Assembly: GCF_036669915.1 (NCBI RefSeq)
Contig: NC_089312.1
Span: 10,050,938-10,114,937 of the forward strand
Length of the DNA stretch: 64,000 bases
From: Pocillopora verrucosa
Taxonomy: Eukaryota; Cnidaria; Anthozoa; Scleractinia; Pocilloporidae
Direction: 5' to 3'
Each line of letters starts with the position of its first letter. Positions within the stretch are counted from its first letter, which is position 1. Below the pieces are notes generated by a model. It worked only from the letters and a program-made list of their open reading frames with translations, had not been told where the DNA came from and did not search any database. Below, piece by piece: positions 50,101 to 62,028 of this stretch. The translations under genes and the position numbers were made by a program.

Positions 50101-53100
50101 ACATCTGTGAGTGTGGATAGCCAGTTCAAAGTCTGCAAATACATGTACTTTAAGTGTACATTGATTGTGTTGGCCACTAATATACATTTTTTAGGAGATG
50201 GTTTGAAGTAATCATGCATTCTCTTGTTAATATGCTGTGGAACATCCACACTGAATGTGTTAGACTTGAGAGCTCTGAATATACCAATTGTCTTCTGTAT
50301 TTTGGGATAAACACACTTGTCCTATGGCTTTTGGGTATAACAAGAAAATACTAGTGACCTGTGGGATACTCTATGGTATACCTGTTCCACTCACAAGTGT
50401 TGCTTATACTTGAAGAGTTTGAATTTTTTTTTAACTAATCACATCATGGACTTAAAACTTTCAGGTGACCCAGACTGTCACAGTTGTAACATAAGTGGTC
50501 AGTGCCAAGATCCTTCGTCAAATTGTGTCCTGTGTCCTGCAGGCCACCACCAAAATTTAACAGGACAAACAGTTTGCTATGAATGCGAGAAAGGCAAATA
50601 TCAAGACAAAGCTGGAAAAGCAACATGTATTCCTTGCCCTTTGGGATACTTTCAGAACAAGAGAGGACAAACATCTTGCCTCAAGTGTGAGAAAGGCCAC
50701 TACCAGAACGCAACTGGAGAAACAACTTGCAAGTTATGTCAGAAAGGAAGCTTCTCTAGGTGAGCCATTTATTGCACCTGAGTTTCAATGATTACAGACT
50801 GAGATACCTTTTATACTACTTAACAGTAGGTGAAAACACAATCTCAAGGGTTTTTTATGCCTGTATTAGACAGCCAAAACTTCATGCCGTCATCCTTTTC
50901 CTTTTTCCCACTAGTTTTTGACTGGAAGGCACAAAATCATAGAATCAAGGTGCTGCCCATTGAATGTACTTTCTGGAAGACAAATCTTAGACCATTTTTT
51001 TGTCAGAATACCGAAGAATGTAATGGATAAAGTCTGTTGGCTAATGGCTGCCAACTTGAAGAAAAGCATACTATTTATCAAGTTGATCATTTTTCACACT
51101 AAATTTGTACATGCATGGTTCACCCTTGCACACTCAGTACACCAGTCATGACCTGAAGTTGATGTAAACCACAGGCCCCAGTTGTTCGATGGTTAGATAA
51201 GGTCACATGCATCAACTGATAATAAAAAATTAATATCTTTCTGGTGGATAGCAGAGTAGCAGTACCTTTTTAAACACTTTTTGACTTCTTCAGTGACTAA
51301 AGATTTTTCCTCATTTCCCTACATTGCAGCTCAGATGGGAGTAACATGTGTATGCAATGTGGCAATGGGAAATACTGCAAGTAGGTGCAATTATTTTATT
51401 GTCATGCTATGTTCAACAATTATTCGCTGTAGAGGAGGTGAATCCATATTGTTTTAGTATGTACCACACAGAAACCAAAAAATTAGTTTGGTATATTTCT
51501 ATCAATATACCAAAAAATGGTTGGAAATTACATTTTGGACACATGATTTTGTCTCTTCGGCTACACGAAGGTGAGTACTTGCTAATCACTTCCAAACCAG
51601 CCAATCAGTGAATGTGAAAAGCCCTCAGATACAAAGTTTTATTAATCGCAATGTTTAAAGAATATGATGATGAAGGTGATAATGATTATTGTGATTATTA
51701 TTGCTTGGTAGTAGTTACTGTTTTGAAGTAGTTTAGGGCAGTAATAGTTACTGTAAGTTACAGTTGCAGCACTATATGTATGGTTACTAGTAATTAATGA
51801 GTTAATTTATATAACTGTTACTGACCATACTCTTATACAAAGTTCAATGGATCAGCAATCAAATCTGTGTTCACTCTTCTAACTCAAATGTTTCACTGTT
51901 CTTTTTTCTTAAAAAAAAACAAACAAACAAACAAGCACCACGGGCTGTACCAAGTGTTTTGGTTGCCCACCTGGCCAAGAGGCAGATCGTATGGGTGCAC
52001 AAAATTGTACATATTGTCAAAAAGGTACGCAGTTTAAAAATGTTAATTTTATTTTGGTTTTGTTTTTAATTGTTGTTGAGAGGTGTTGTACTGTAGTTGT
52101 TTGCTTGTTTTCATTGAAAATGACATGAATATATGTAAAAGTTTCCCTGTCTTCAGAGCTGCTTGCAGTTTTGATTAGTCAGATACAATAAAATACATAC
52201 CTACAAACTTGATATTCATTGTAGGACACAGTAAGGCTGTTGTTGTTTCCAAATGTGTTGTTACTCAATGTTTTTACTGACTGATCAGAAAGTACACATA
52301 GCATCTGAACTATTTGCCTGAAATTGTGTGTCCTTCTAACATGTCAAATTTTACAATTGTTTTTATCTCTGGTAAATGATATCATTTTCAAAACTGCCAT
52401 GCAGACACACTTTTCATTTGTGTACTTGATAAAAGATCTTAACATTACAATTAGACAAGAAAGTAACCATGGCCAGTTAAATGCATTTTCCAAACCTTAC
52501 ACCCATTACAAGAAAAGTCTGCATTTAAAATTTAATTCACAATGTGATCAGTTTCAGTTCTGTGAAGATGGTATTCATATCCCTTAATGGAAGAACATTG
52601 AAATTTATTACATCACTGTGCTAAGACATTTAATTGATGGATGATCCTAAATCTGAAGATACAACCATAACATTATGAGTCATCCAGCAGTAATTGTTTA
52701 CCATAATGTTATGAAAAGCTAAATAATTTTTCTTTCAGGTTCATTCAAACCCTCTTCAGGCTCTGAGGTGTGCCATTCTTGTCAAGATGGATGGTATCAA
52801 TTAAAAACTGGACAAACATCTTGTCTAGAGTGCCCAGAAGGACATTACTGCCCTGTAAGTCATTCATGTTTTTGTCTCGGTGGTTAACTAGAACACAACA
52901 ATAGCCTCCAGTTGCTCAAAATTTTTACAGTATCACTCTGGACATGAATTTTCTGTTCTTAGAATTGAGCCATTTCCTTAAAGCTTGAAGACTCAGAAAA
53001 GCATTTTTTACACCAAATTGTGGTTTAAAACTGTCAACCCTTAATTATTCTTTTTATCATGAAAGCTGAGCTTTCAAGAAATGCTTTATGAAAAATATTT

Positions 53101-55091
53101 GCTGTGATGAAATGTAGCTTTTAAGTTGTCTGTGGTGCAGTTTTTGTTATATCTTCTTCTGTAATTTGCTCTTCCATCTTCAATCACTCTTAATTAAACA
53201 AACAATTTCATTACTGTGCATTATACCACTGGCAGTCCAAGAATACTGGTTTTAAAAGTCACACAAACCAAAATTTCCTCAGTATGAAATCTATCCTTTT
53301 GTCCATTAGCATTAAATCACTTTTTAGTTCATTGAAGTTGATATTTCCGGAATATTACACAATTACATGGATAAATTAAGATCAAAATTTTTTTGCATTT
53401 TTGTGTGCTGTAAAAATGATAAAGTGGATTACAAAAAGAATTATCAAGATTAAAACAAGGGTTAAATCTGATACTAGTTTTGATTTAAAAAAAAAAAAAG
53501 GTAGTAGTATCTGTGGTTGTATTGATTGGGTATCGAGGTATTAAAAGATTAGCTAAGCAAGAGGTGAGGTGTTGATGCTACCTGTGAATTGAACATACTG
53601 TAAATGATGATTGAATTTAATAAACAAATTAAATTTTCTTCACTGCCATTTATTGTATGCTTTTATTGCATGTGCTTTAGTGGCCAAACTCAGAACCAGT
53701 GCCATGTGAGAAGGAGCAGATTTGTCCTCCAGGCAGTAGTGCACCAAAAGAAGACTGTAAAGGGTTGATGACTTTAAATAATGAAACTGAGGTACAGAAA
53801 TTGTTTAATGGCAACATGGTTGAATCATCCCTCCAGCTTACTAGCCCACACTGTAGGAGTTTACATCAGTTTCCATGTTATAAAATGACTCAGGGTATTG
53901 TTTTTTCCCCCTGGATGGAATGCCTACAGGTAACATCCCACCCCCACCCTCCCCCTCCCCCTCCCTTTCACCTTAGGCAACATTAGGCATTCCTGGCAGT
54001 TTTCTGGCACCCATTGATACTTCTGTCTGGGGGAAGATAGTGTGACAGTGAAGTGGTTTTTCCAAGTAAACAGCACAATTACCCTGCTTCCAGCTTCTTG
54101 TAAGTAAGACTGACTTCAATTTTTATGGTAGACTGTTTAAATTACCATTAACAATGGCGTATATGCTGCACTTACAGATAAGCAATGACACAATTTAATC
54201 TACCAGAAGACTTACCTGTGATAGTTCATTACTACATATTTGATTATGTTTAATTAGCCATTAAATGCACTGCCTAAATGGTTAAAAAACAATCCTTTCT
54301 TTTATTTTTATGTTCTTGTGCGTATTTCATTTACAGGAATGTGAAATGAGCTCAATTGTTTATGCTCTTATCGCTGTTTCACTAGCAGGTACAAAACTTT
54401 TACACTAGTACAGGTCATTCCTGGAACTCAAGGAATTTGCATGACTGTATACTGGTGTCATATTTCTTGCTAGGACCTAATTTCCATTGTCTCTATAAGG
54501 TTTCTGTAATCTTGAATGGCTACTAAATATAAGAAGGGTGTTTCGTGATGACTCGAGAAAGACTTAGTATGAACTTCTACTCTTCGGTTTTTTTTTTGTA
54601 AGAACTGGGAGTGAATTTTATTTGTGATCTTAAGAGAGGATTGGAGGGAGCAGTCATACCTCAAGCTTTAATAAACGATTATTTAAGATTTTGAGAACAA
54701 TCCCCTCCCAGCGAGGGGTGTGACCCATCCCAATAGGATAAGTTGTGTTGACACTCATGCGTCAATGGCTTAACAGAATAGACAGGATGAAAACCTATAC
54801 TTGCCTTTTTTGTTTATTTTAGTGGTTGTGGCAGCTATTGGTTTTGTGATACTCCGAAAATACAGAAGGTAAGAAAACCTGCCCGGTTTGCAGCAGAGAT
54901 ATTCAGGTCTGTGTGGTATTGTCACGCAAAGCATCGCGTGACTGCTATTGCTTCGAACGTGTTTTTCCAAGCACAGTCTTTGGAGCTGTCTTTACACTTT
55001 AGTAAGTAACTTTCTTTTTTATTTTTGCAGAAATAACGAAACAAGACAGCGATTGCTAGAGAGACAACACCCAGTTTACACTGGTTGGTGA
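47140..55091 (+). CDS. Type I membrane protein with GCC2/GCC3 (ephrin-receptor-like) cysteine repeats, 10 exons
   Basis: Predicted 372 aa: signal peptide (1-19), ectodomain to about 324, membrane helix (about 325-347) and a 25-residue tail ending HPVYTGW. Exons: 47140-47194, 49669-49773, 50465-50759, 51330-51380, 51936-52024, 52739-52854, 53681-53929, 54337-54388, 54823-54868, 55031-55091; all GT-AG and in frame. The ectodomain is a string of roughly 13-17-residue units with paired cysteines, for example CPLGYFQNKRGQTSC, CEKGHYQNATGETTC and CQDGWYQLKTGQTSC, the GCC2/GCC3 pattern also seen in ephrin receptors, SCUBE and sushi-domain proteins. No EGF, CUB or catalytic domain was seen. It could be a surface recognition or adhesion molecule; the function is unknown. 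Confidence 0.87.
47195..49668. other. Intron 1 of the GCC2/GCC3 receptor
   Basis: 2.5 kb, mostly AT-rich. Contains a LINE 3' tail (47765-48025); no other recognisable feature. Confidence 0.6.
47765..48025 (+). mobile_element. LINE (CR1/L2-like) 3' fragment
   Basis: Encodes YSAVTLWNSLPCEAR followed by SLRFYK and a stop, the typical C-terminal end of CR1/L2-type reverse transcriptase ORFs, then an AT-rich tail ending in TAAATAAATAAATAAA. Strongly 5' truncated. Confidence 0.65.
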
Positions 55092-55243
55092 ATATGGAAA
55101 TTCACAGCACGACAAGAAAGATCGTTCTACTCAATGGTTGAATTTTCTTGCCTACTGTACACTTTGTAGCTTGGGAATGGGTAACGTAGCTAGGGAAGCT
55201 CCTCGGAGTATTAATGAATAACCCTCCCTACAGAGCGCCAGTT

Positions 55244-55249
55244 AATAAA
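55244..55249 (+). promoter_or_regulatory. Candidate poly(A) signal of the GCC2/GCC3 receptor
   Basis: AATAAA about 150 bp after the stop codon. Confidence 0.5.
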
Positions 55250-57228
55250 GAAAACCCCGTTAGTTTATCCTAAAGTTTTCCCTTTAGAGGTTTATTAGCA
55301 CGAGTAACAATTTACATGTAATAAGGTTTATATTTTGGATGTTGATTTAAGTCAGCACTAGGGCAACATCATATCTAATGACAGACATTTGAATCGTTGG
55401 CCTAAATCCATGTACCTTATTATTTTAATGTTGCCTTAAATTTTTAAAATGCGAATAGCAGCGAAAGACGAGTTTATTTAGTTCCAAGTACATGATCATA
55501 TACTTGTATGCGCGTGGTGTTAAAACTCCGTGGAGCCTCCTTAACTCGAGTGTCATTAAAATAGGCAGATGACTTATTATGAATAATGCTTTGTATGAAT
55601 TTAAGTTAAGTGATGACGTTGAGGAGAATTTTATCATTGTAACGATTCTTGCAATGATGTTCTTATTACACACGCATTTCCTCACAGAGAAAAGGAAAAA
55701 AAATGAAATGAATTAGCTTTTCGTAAAATATTTTTTGACGTTGTGTAAATTCCACTGACATGTCATCAACACTGCCTTTGACTATAGTTGCCTTCTTGTT
55801 TAGTAGCAGAGAAATTTGAATCTCAGCGGTTAGGTCTTTCGGAAATGAACAACCCGGTCAAAACGGAGGTTTATGTGAACGCCCACCGCACTATTTTTGT
55901 ATTTTGAGAGGAGATAGCTGGACACTCATTATGCGCATGTCCAAGGATGTAGTCAAGTATTTTGAGAAAAGGTAGCTAGACACTCGTTATGCGCATGCCC
56001 AAGTCCAGTTTTTCGTAAACAGAAAACATTTTATCGTGCTCTGGTGTGAACAGAAAGATTAGTGGAGTGAAAGTACGTTTTCGATTTCTCCATCCTTGCA
56101 TGGCCGGTCCATCGTCCGCAGAAAAAACGGTCTTCCTCGTTTTCACTTGAAAACCTCTACGGACAGTCTTTGTCGAGAAAGAAATTTATGTAACAGTTAC
56201 CGTAGCAGTTTTAAAGTGACCTAGGGACGGACACATGATTTAAAGTATTGTTGACAAATATTTATTTTTGATAGCAACTTTGTGGGTGTATTGTAAGCAA
56301 TGAAGAGATTCGCGCATTTTGTTGAACAGAATTATTCCCTTCCATCCATATTACTTCCCCCCTCATTTACATCATCGTCTGTAATTGTTTAGTCATCGAA
56401 TATCACGAACAGACAAGTAAGCATCAGTTTTCTCTCTCATTAAAAATTTTTAGGTCAGATTTTAAGATATCTTTCGATCCATGTCAGTGTCTGAGCAACG
56501 ACACACCTACCCCTCCCTTAACTTGACATCAGTCAACTGACAGCAAGTTAAGGTTAGTGTTGGATTATGGGAAGGGTGGGTGCGCAGTTCCTCACTCACC
56601 TCCCGGACATGATCTATATTTTCAGTGTGGGGCGTTTTTCTAAATATGGCAGGTCCGTTTACAATTCGCTCTGTGGGAAGTTAATAGGAGTTTATGTTGT
56701 TAAGATGTTTTGTTTTCCAATAAATTTTGCGCCTCTGCGTGATAGAATTTTGTCTTGATTGGTCTGTTTCGTACTGTAACTGTAGAAGTTATGATAGTGA
56801 AATTTGCGATGCGCGAATGTAACATGGGCCATTAACTTGATCCTGATACTTAAAGTCATGCATCTTGTTTTGTTCTTTTTTTCATTAGCCTGCAGTACAG
56901 ACGTCTTGTTAAGGCGAGTTGACGTTAAAAAGCTTGCGATCTTTTATTCGACCGGCCACATTTGAGTAAGAGTTAGAGTGGACTATGGGTGGAAGGGGTG
57001 GGTAAAGACAAAATTTGTATATCCCCACCTCTCTCCTCTCCTTTCTTTGGATCGTCGCTCACCCACTTAGCACAAATTTCTTTCCCTCGCCAGCCTTCCG
57101 CAGTTGTAAAATTAAAAATGCTAGCTGTGTCATTTGCAACAAGAATATACTGAACACTCGCTTGCCAAAATTACGCGTAATCTGCAGGCTGTTTATTGAA
57201 TCCGCAGTTCACTGACTTGTATAATTCG

Positions 57229-57440
57229 TTAACCTTTTAACCCCTAAGAGTGACTAGCGTCTAATTTCTCCTGACAATATCAGCCCTGAATTACACAATA
57301 GGGTCATGAGAATTAAGGAAATGATCATCAACTAAAGAAGCTCTTGATTGTTAAACAAATTCTCCTTGTCAGCACCTTAGGAAATTTATGGAGAACAGTA
57401 TGGAGAATATGCGTGAATACGATAAGGTGTGAAAGGTTAA
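57229..57440. mobile_element. MITE family A copy (diverged)
   Basis: Ends GTTAACCTTTTAACCCCTAA and GTGTGAAAGGTTAA; internal blocks TTCTCCTGACA and AGTATGGAGAA are shared with 11000-11170. Confidence 0.6.
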
Positions 57441-57719
57441 CTCTTTGTTATTAGTAATACTGGGAATTTTTAGTAAACTTCATTTCAAAAGACAAGAAAT
57501 GTATGCAGAAAAAACTCGAGTGAAACGGATCCTGAAAAATTCAGACTTCCTCTTCTCGTCGAAAATAGACTTTTTTGAAGGCCTCTTTTCTGCATTGCTT
57601 AAATTGTAGTACACTAGCGAGCATCATCTATTTGATTGACTTTCATCCAAAGGTTAAATGAAATGTATTTCATTACAAGTTGTTGATACAAAACCCATTA
57701 CCCTGGTGAGCCCGATAAT

Positions 57720-58357
57720 AGCATCACTGAACTACTTCATCAGCTTCTGAAGCGAGTTTTAATGCTGGCTCTCTCTTCTTTAAAAGACAGAAACAGTCTT
57801 GGCGTAGTCTGGTGCCCGTTAAAAGGGATCTCATTTTGCCCGGCCAGTGAACTGGTCGAACATAAACCGGCAAGGGTTCTAAGATCTTCTTGTGAGCGTC
57901 GCCTTGAACCATCGACTGTTCCTGGAACACTACAAGATTCTGCTGCGATGCTATTTAACAGTCTACCCCAAGACATTAAAAATTGTACATAACTCAAAGT
58001 ATTCGACAGTAAATGCAGAAATCATTTTATGACATTGGCAACAAATAATTCCCAGTCCTACTTATATATCTTGTACATACTTTATGTCTCATGGCAGTAT
58101 TACTTTCATACGCGCGTATCTATGTTATCCATAAATTTTACATCATCAATATTATACAATTTTACATGTGCTATCCATAACTTATGTATATATATTATTT
58201 ATGTAATTATACATCTTGTTGCACGTTATGTATTTATCCATATATTTATTTCAACCATTATATTATTTTATTATATCCATAATGCATATTTTATCAATTG
58301 TGCAATTTTTTTTAACGAATTAGTACAGAAGAGCCACCATGTGGAGTACTAGTAAAC

Positions 58358-58393
<36 letters not shown>
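57720..58393 (+). mobile_element. LINE 3' end with (TTA)n terminal microsatellite
   Basis: A frame reads RRLEPSTVPGTLQDSAAML then FNSLPQDIKN, typical of the end of a non-LTR reverse transcriptase ORF, followed by about 350 bp of AT-rich 3' UTR and an (ATT)n run at 58358-58393. Ending in a short microsatellite is usual for CR1/L2-type elements. 5' truncated. Confidence 0.65.
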
Positions 58394-59077
58394 GCAATCA
58401 AACATGATCTTACCGAGGATTACCAAAATCTTAAAGGATAATTGGGGGTAGCCACTCAACATTCCGAGATGATTGAGTTGAAATCTAAAACAAGTGCGGA
58501 CTTTGCTTTTTTTTTTTTGAAAGTGAAGGAAAATAAAATTTCTCTGGCAAATCCTAAAGAGCGATTTTTAAGAAGTTTACCTTTTTTTATACGTGACGCG
58601 CGAACTTCTCCGAATTCCTGCGTGAAACGGGATCAGGATTAAAACACCCCCCCCCCCCCCTCCCTCCTCCTTTTTGCTTTCGATTTTTAACAAGCTGCTT
58701 TTAATTTTCGAACGCATGATCAGGAAAGAACTCTTTCATTTTAGCACGTTTAACACCTCTTTCTTGCTAGGTGACTGTATGTGTAAACTGATGTGTTAGC
58801 TTGCATGAGGTAATTACTGGAGAGCGTAACTTGTAGGTGCTGTTCACTGCATTCGTTCTCCGCACTTAATATATAATCAAGAAGCGTATAATTGTTCGAA
58901 GAGTAGGAAGCTCGTTAAGAGGTAATACCAAGAGAAACAGTCGTTCCCAGTCGGGTCTTGGTCTATTTTACACATTGTGTTGAGGGGCATGGGAACTAGG
59001 AGGAGCGACGCTGGTCAGCAGTAAAGGGTTCGCCGCTTTTTGATCAGAGAGTGTTTGTTAAAGCAAACAAATCCAAT

Positions 59078-61422
59078 TCAGTTTTGAACAAAGTGATATA
59101 ACAAGCCGGTGAGTCCAAAGAAAAACGAAAACCAGGCCAGAGAAGTGTTAAACGTTATTCTACCAACTTTGAACCCACAGCTTCGTTCCTTAGCGTAAGA
59201 GATAAACAGAGCAATGTTGCTACGTTTGCGAAACGGATGTCCTGTTTCCCAAACTGTGGTACGGTTAATTTCCTCGTATATTCCTTTAAAAACAGAAAAA
59301 AAGTCTATTAATTTTGCGTTTCAAGACATTTTCTACCACTAAGTGACTGGTCAGTATTGGTTGGGGGGGGGGGGGGGGGGGAAGAGGACTTTTTCTCATT
59401 CTACCAAGCGGTCCGTTTATAGTCTCTCGCTTTTGCCTGATCCCCCATAAGACATTGTAATAATAACCCCCCCCCCCCCACCTCATCGACAGTTCATTAG
59501 CGGTCAATGTTCTATAATATCCCCTTTACGACTGATCCTCTATCAGTTTCCCCTGAAAACCCCAACCTCGGCTGGTCTGGTAGATATAATTATCCTAAGT
59601 ATTTCAGAGCAAATTTTATTTTACTTGGGATTTATTTTGCTCTCTTCAAATAGTTGATAATACAAATTTTTCTCTTTTTTTTGGGGGGGGGGGGGAGATG
59701 AAGTGCCTTTGATCAGTGGTTATATTTGATTTTGGTATAGTTTTACGACACTCGCTCAAAGCACTGGGTTCGAGATTACTCACCAGCACAGCTGCCTGTA
59801 ATGCTGGCTGCAAAATAACAAGGGAACACGAACAAGTAGAAGCAACAAAACAGCAGCATGCCAACGAAAATGTATTCCGACGCTGTCGTATCATATTTAA
59901 TTTCCTCTGAAATATATATGACGGCTACAACCACACCAGCTCCATAAGTCAACCAGTGCACCACAAACCACACACTGTAGGCTGACACTGTATTGAAAAC
60001 AACTTTGCAGAGGTCCTCATGAATTTTGATGATGTCATCTATAGATTCGTCTTCAACACCCCTTACATTTCCAATTAGCCTGGTGACATCTTGAGCAAAA
60101 GTTCCTGGAAGATAGATCAGAAAATTCGATCTATCATTCCATTGAAAGTTATTTTACCATGATGCTAGTCGTGCGATTTCATCGATATTTTTACAAGTAG
60201 CTTTGTGGCCGATTTATTTACACATTGTAGGGACATCTGATTCAGGAAAAGATCGCGACAAAGAAGGATCAAGTAACAACCGAGTGGCTTTCGAATGTTT
60301 CCTTCACAAATTTGTTCAAGACGTTACACATGAGCATCATTCTAGAAAAGTTGTGACTAATTGAGAGGGATTGTCATGGCTACCCATACTAAAACGGTGG
60401 CAAAATAAACTCCGAAAATCTGATCCTTTGCTATTCACCTCCGAACAGCACGCGCGACATTTGCACCCGAAAATGTTGTAATCATTGTAGTTGACAACTG
60501 AGTTCAAATCATCTTTTTGTGCTATATTATGTCACTGTTTATTATATGCTAAAACAACAATTCACATTCCACTTCGGTGAATAGTTGCTTGCTTATTATC
60601 TGCAATTTTTGAACGATTTTGATAAGATTAAACTTCGATGTTTATGTTATGTATTACGAAAAACAACATACCAATAGCCAAAGAACTGACGGCGAAGACT
60701 TGGCAAGTGTTGATTGATGCTAAGTGGACCAAAAGCTGTGCACCTGTACCAGTGATCACGGCAATGGTGTAATGAGGATCTCGGATCTCACTTGTCTTCG
60801 GTAATGTGTACAGCGACGCACCCAAGCCTAGAAACGACACAATAATTAAAACATACGTTAAAAATAACAACCACGCGTCGCTTTTGTTGATGTCTGTCAT
60901 CAAGGTCTCTGAAGGACATACCAGCGCTGAATCTAAACGACTGGCAGTGAAGAAAGAACCGTTGAAGAGTATGTACGAAATGACAGCGGCAAAAGAGACT
61001 ATTGTGAAAACAGCATTCCCTGTAGCTACGACACCGTGAAGGGTTTTGTTGCTTGTTAAATTTGGTTTGAAATGACAGTTGAAGTTCGGACAGCCAAAAT
61101 CAATGTACATTCGGTAAACGACTTGGTAGAAGCTGATGACCAAGAACAATATGCGAGGAAGCCAATTCCAGCGCTGATTTCCCCATAATCCAAGCAAACT
61201 GAATGAATATCTGAGGACAATGAGAGGGATTCGAGAAAATCCACGAATGGCTTGCTGCTCTCTGTCTTCTCGGAAGCGATCGTAAATCGTTTGATCGTTC
61301 TGTTCAGTTGACTCGGTTGTTGCATTCGGTTCGTTCGGTTGTACAATTTCTACCCTTTCATCGTTCTGTTCATTAGATTGGTGCGGTGTTACAAATTCTT
61401 CTCCTGCTTTTTTTTCTGCCAT
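59078..61422 (-). CDS. Seven-helix membrane protein, gustatory-receptor-like (GRL) candidate
   Basis: Three exons (61422-60672, 60104-59784, 59283-59078) give 425 aa in frame with GT-AG junctions. Residues 1-65 are polar and acidic, as in a cytosolic N-terminus. About seven hydrophobic helices follow: near 88-106, 130-152, 184-206, 218-250, 290-312, 328-350 and 402-421. A GLW motif (78-80) precedes helix 1. A long hydrophilic loop with ESIDDIIKIHEDLCKVV precedes helix 5, and the protein ends shortly after helix 7 (TFNTSLAWFSFFFGLTGLLY). Length, helix number, the amphipathic stretch leading into a helix and the short C-terminus match the insect Gr/Or channel superfamily and its cnidarian GRL relatives. 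That assignment rests on recall and needs a structure or profile comparison. An ordinary unclassified 7TM protein is the alternative. Confidence 0.8.
59355..59580 (+). repeat. G/C-tract repeat, copy 3
   Basis: Long G run (59361-59380), GATCCCCCATAAG, a C13 run, CAGTTCATTAGCGGTCAAT and ACGACTGATCCTCT in the same order as 38003-38220. Lies in intron 2 of the seven-helix gene, 70 bp from its last exon. Confidence 0.65.
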
Positions 61423-61542
61423 TCTGGCGGTTTAAAAAATCGATGCAGTCAATTTGTGTGTGAAATATTTGTTTTCCAGCAACGGTAACGCAAGAGATCG
61501 TGCGTGTTTACCATTTACAAAAAAATTCCGGAAATCGGAGCG
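61423..61542. promoter_or_regulatory. 120-bp divergent promoter, GRL candidate / Harbinger-like ORF
   Basis: The two start codons face away from each other across 120 bp. TTTGTTTTCCAG at about 61466-61477 resembles a splice acceptor for the + gene, so a 5' UTR exon of that gene could lie within the other gene. Confidence 0.45.
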
Positions 61543-62028
61543 ATGCCTGAAATTTTCGGATTGTCCCGCCGCGCTAGACTGGATTCTAGTTACAACATGA
61601 CGTTGTTAGAGGGAATTTTAGATTTATCGGCTAATGAGGAGATGTTCATAAATTCCAATAAAGAAGATGAAATTAATACCATTGGAGCGATCTCAATGTT
61701 TATGAGACGCGATCATCATCGAGGCGAAGGTTTCTGCGAAAATATTATACCAATGTATTCCATGGACGAATTCAGTAGTCACTTCAGGATGTCAAGAGCC
61801 TCCGCGGAGGTTCTCTGCCAAGAAATAGGGGCCACAGGACGAGTGCCTCAGGGAAACGCTTTTGGAAGGGCTCCAATACCCCTCCAGCAGCAGGTTTTGG
61901 CGTTCGTTTGGTTTATATCAAACTCGGAAGTGATATGCACTGTATCTGACAGATTCGACGTCACTATGAGTAGTATGGATAAGATTATACGTCGGGTATC
62001 CAGAGCATGCATGGACATGAGACAATAA
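61543..62028 (+). CDS. PIF/Harbinger (HARBI1-like) N-terminal fragment or derived gene
   Basis: 161 aa from the first ATG at 61543; the frame is open a little further upstream only from GTG. The segment MDEFSSHFRMSRASAEVL followed by LQQQVLAFVWFISNSEV and VTMSSMDKIIRRVSRAC is the helix-rich region found ahead of the DDE nuclease in HARBI1-like proteins. The nuclease (with the GAIDGTHI-like motif) is absent: the ORF stops at TAA 62026-62028 and I found no continuation to the window end. It is either a truncated transposon ORF, a first exon of a gene whose later exons lie beyond the window, or a small domesticated gene. The absence of nearby terminal inverted repeats and the promoter-sharing position leave domestication open. 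Confidence 0.6.
   Translation: MPEIFGLSRRARLDSSYNMTLLEGILDLSANEEMFINSNKEDEINTIGAISMFMRRDHHRGEGFCENIIPMYSMDEFSSHFRMSRASAEVLCQEIGATGRVPQGNAFGRAPIPLQQQVLAFVWFISNSEVICTVSDRFDVTMSSMDKIIRRVSRACMDMRQ

Larger units (their letters stand above)
55092..59077. other. Intergenic region with LINE and MITE remnants
   Basis: Contains the 3' UTR of the GCC2/GCC3 receptor, a MITE family A copy (57229-57440), a LINE 3' end (57720-58393) and a C run at 58646. No convincing gene was found on either strand. Confidence 0.6.

Noticed and set aside
58029..58352. 107-codon + strand ORF rich in Tyr, Ile and Phe
   Set aside because: It is the AT-rich 3' tail of the LINE fragment ending in (ATT)n, not a membrane protein.
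59286..59507. - strand ORF with Gly and Pro runs
   Set aside because: Produced by the G and C tracts of the repeat at 59355-59580.
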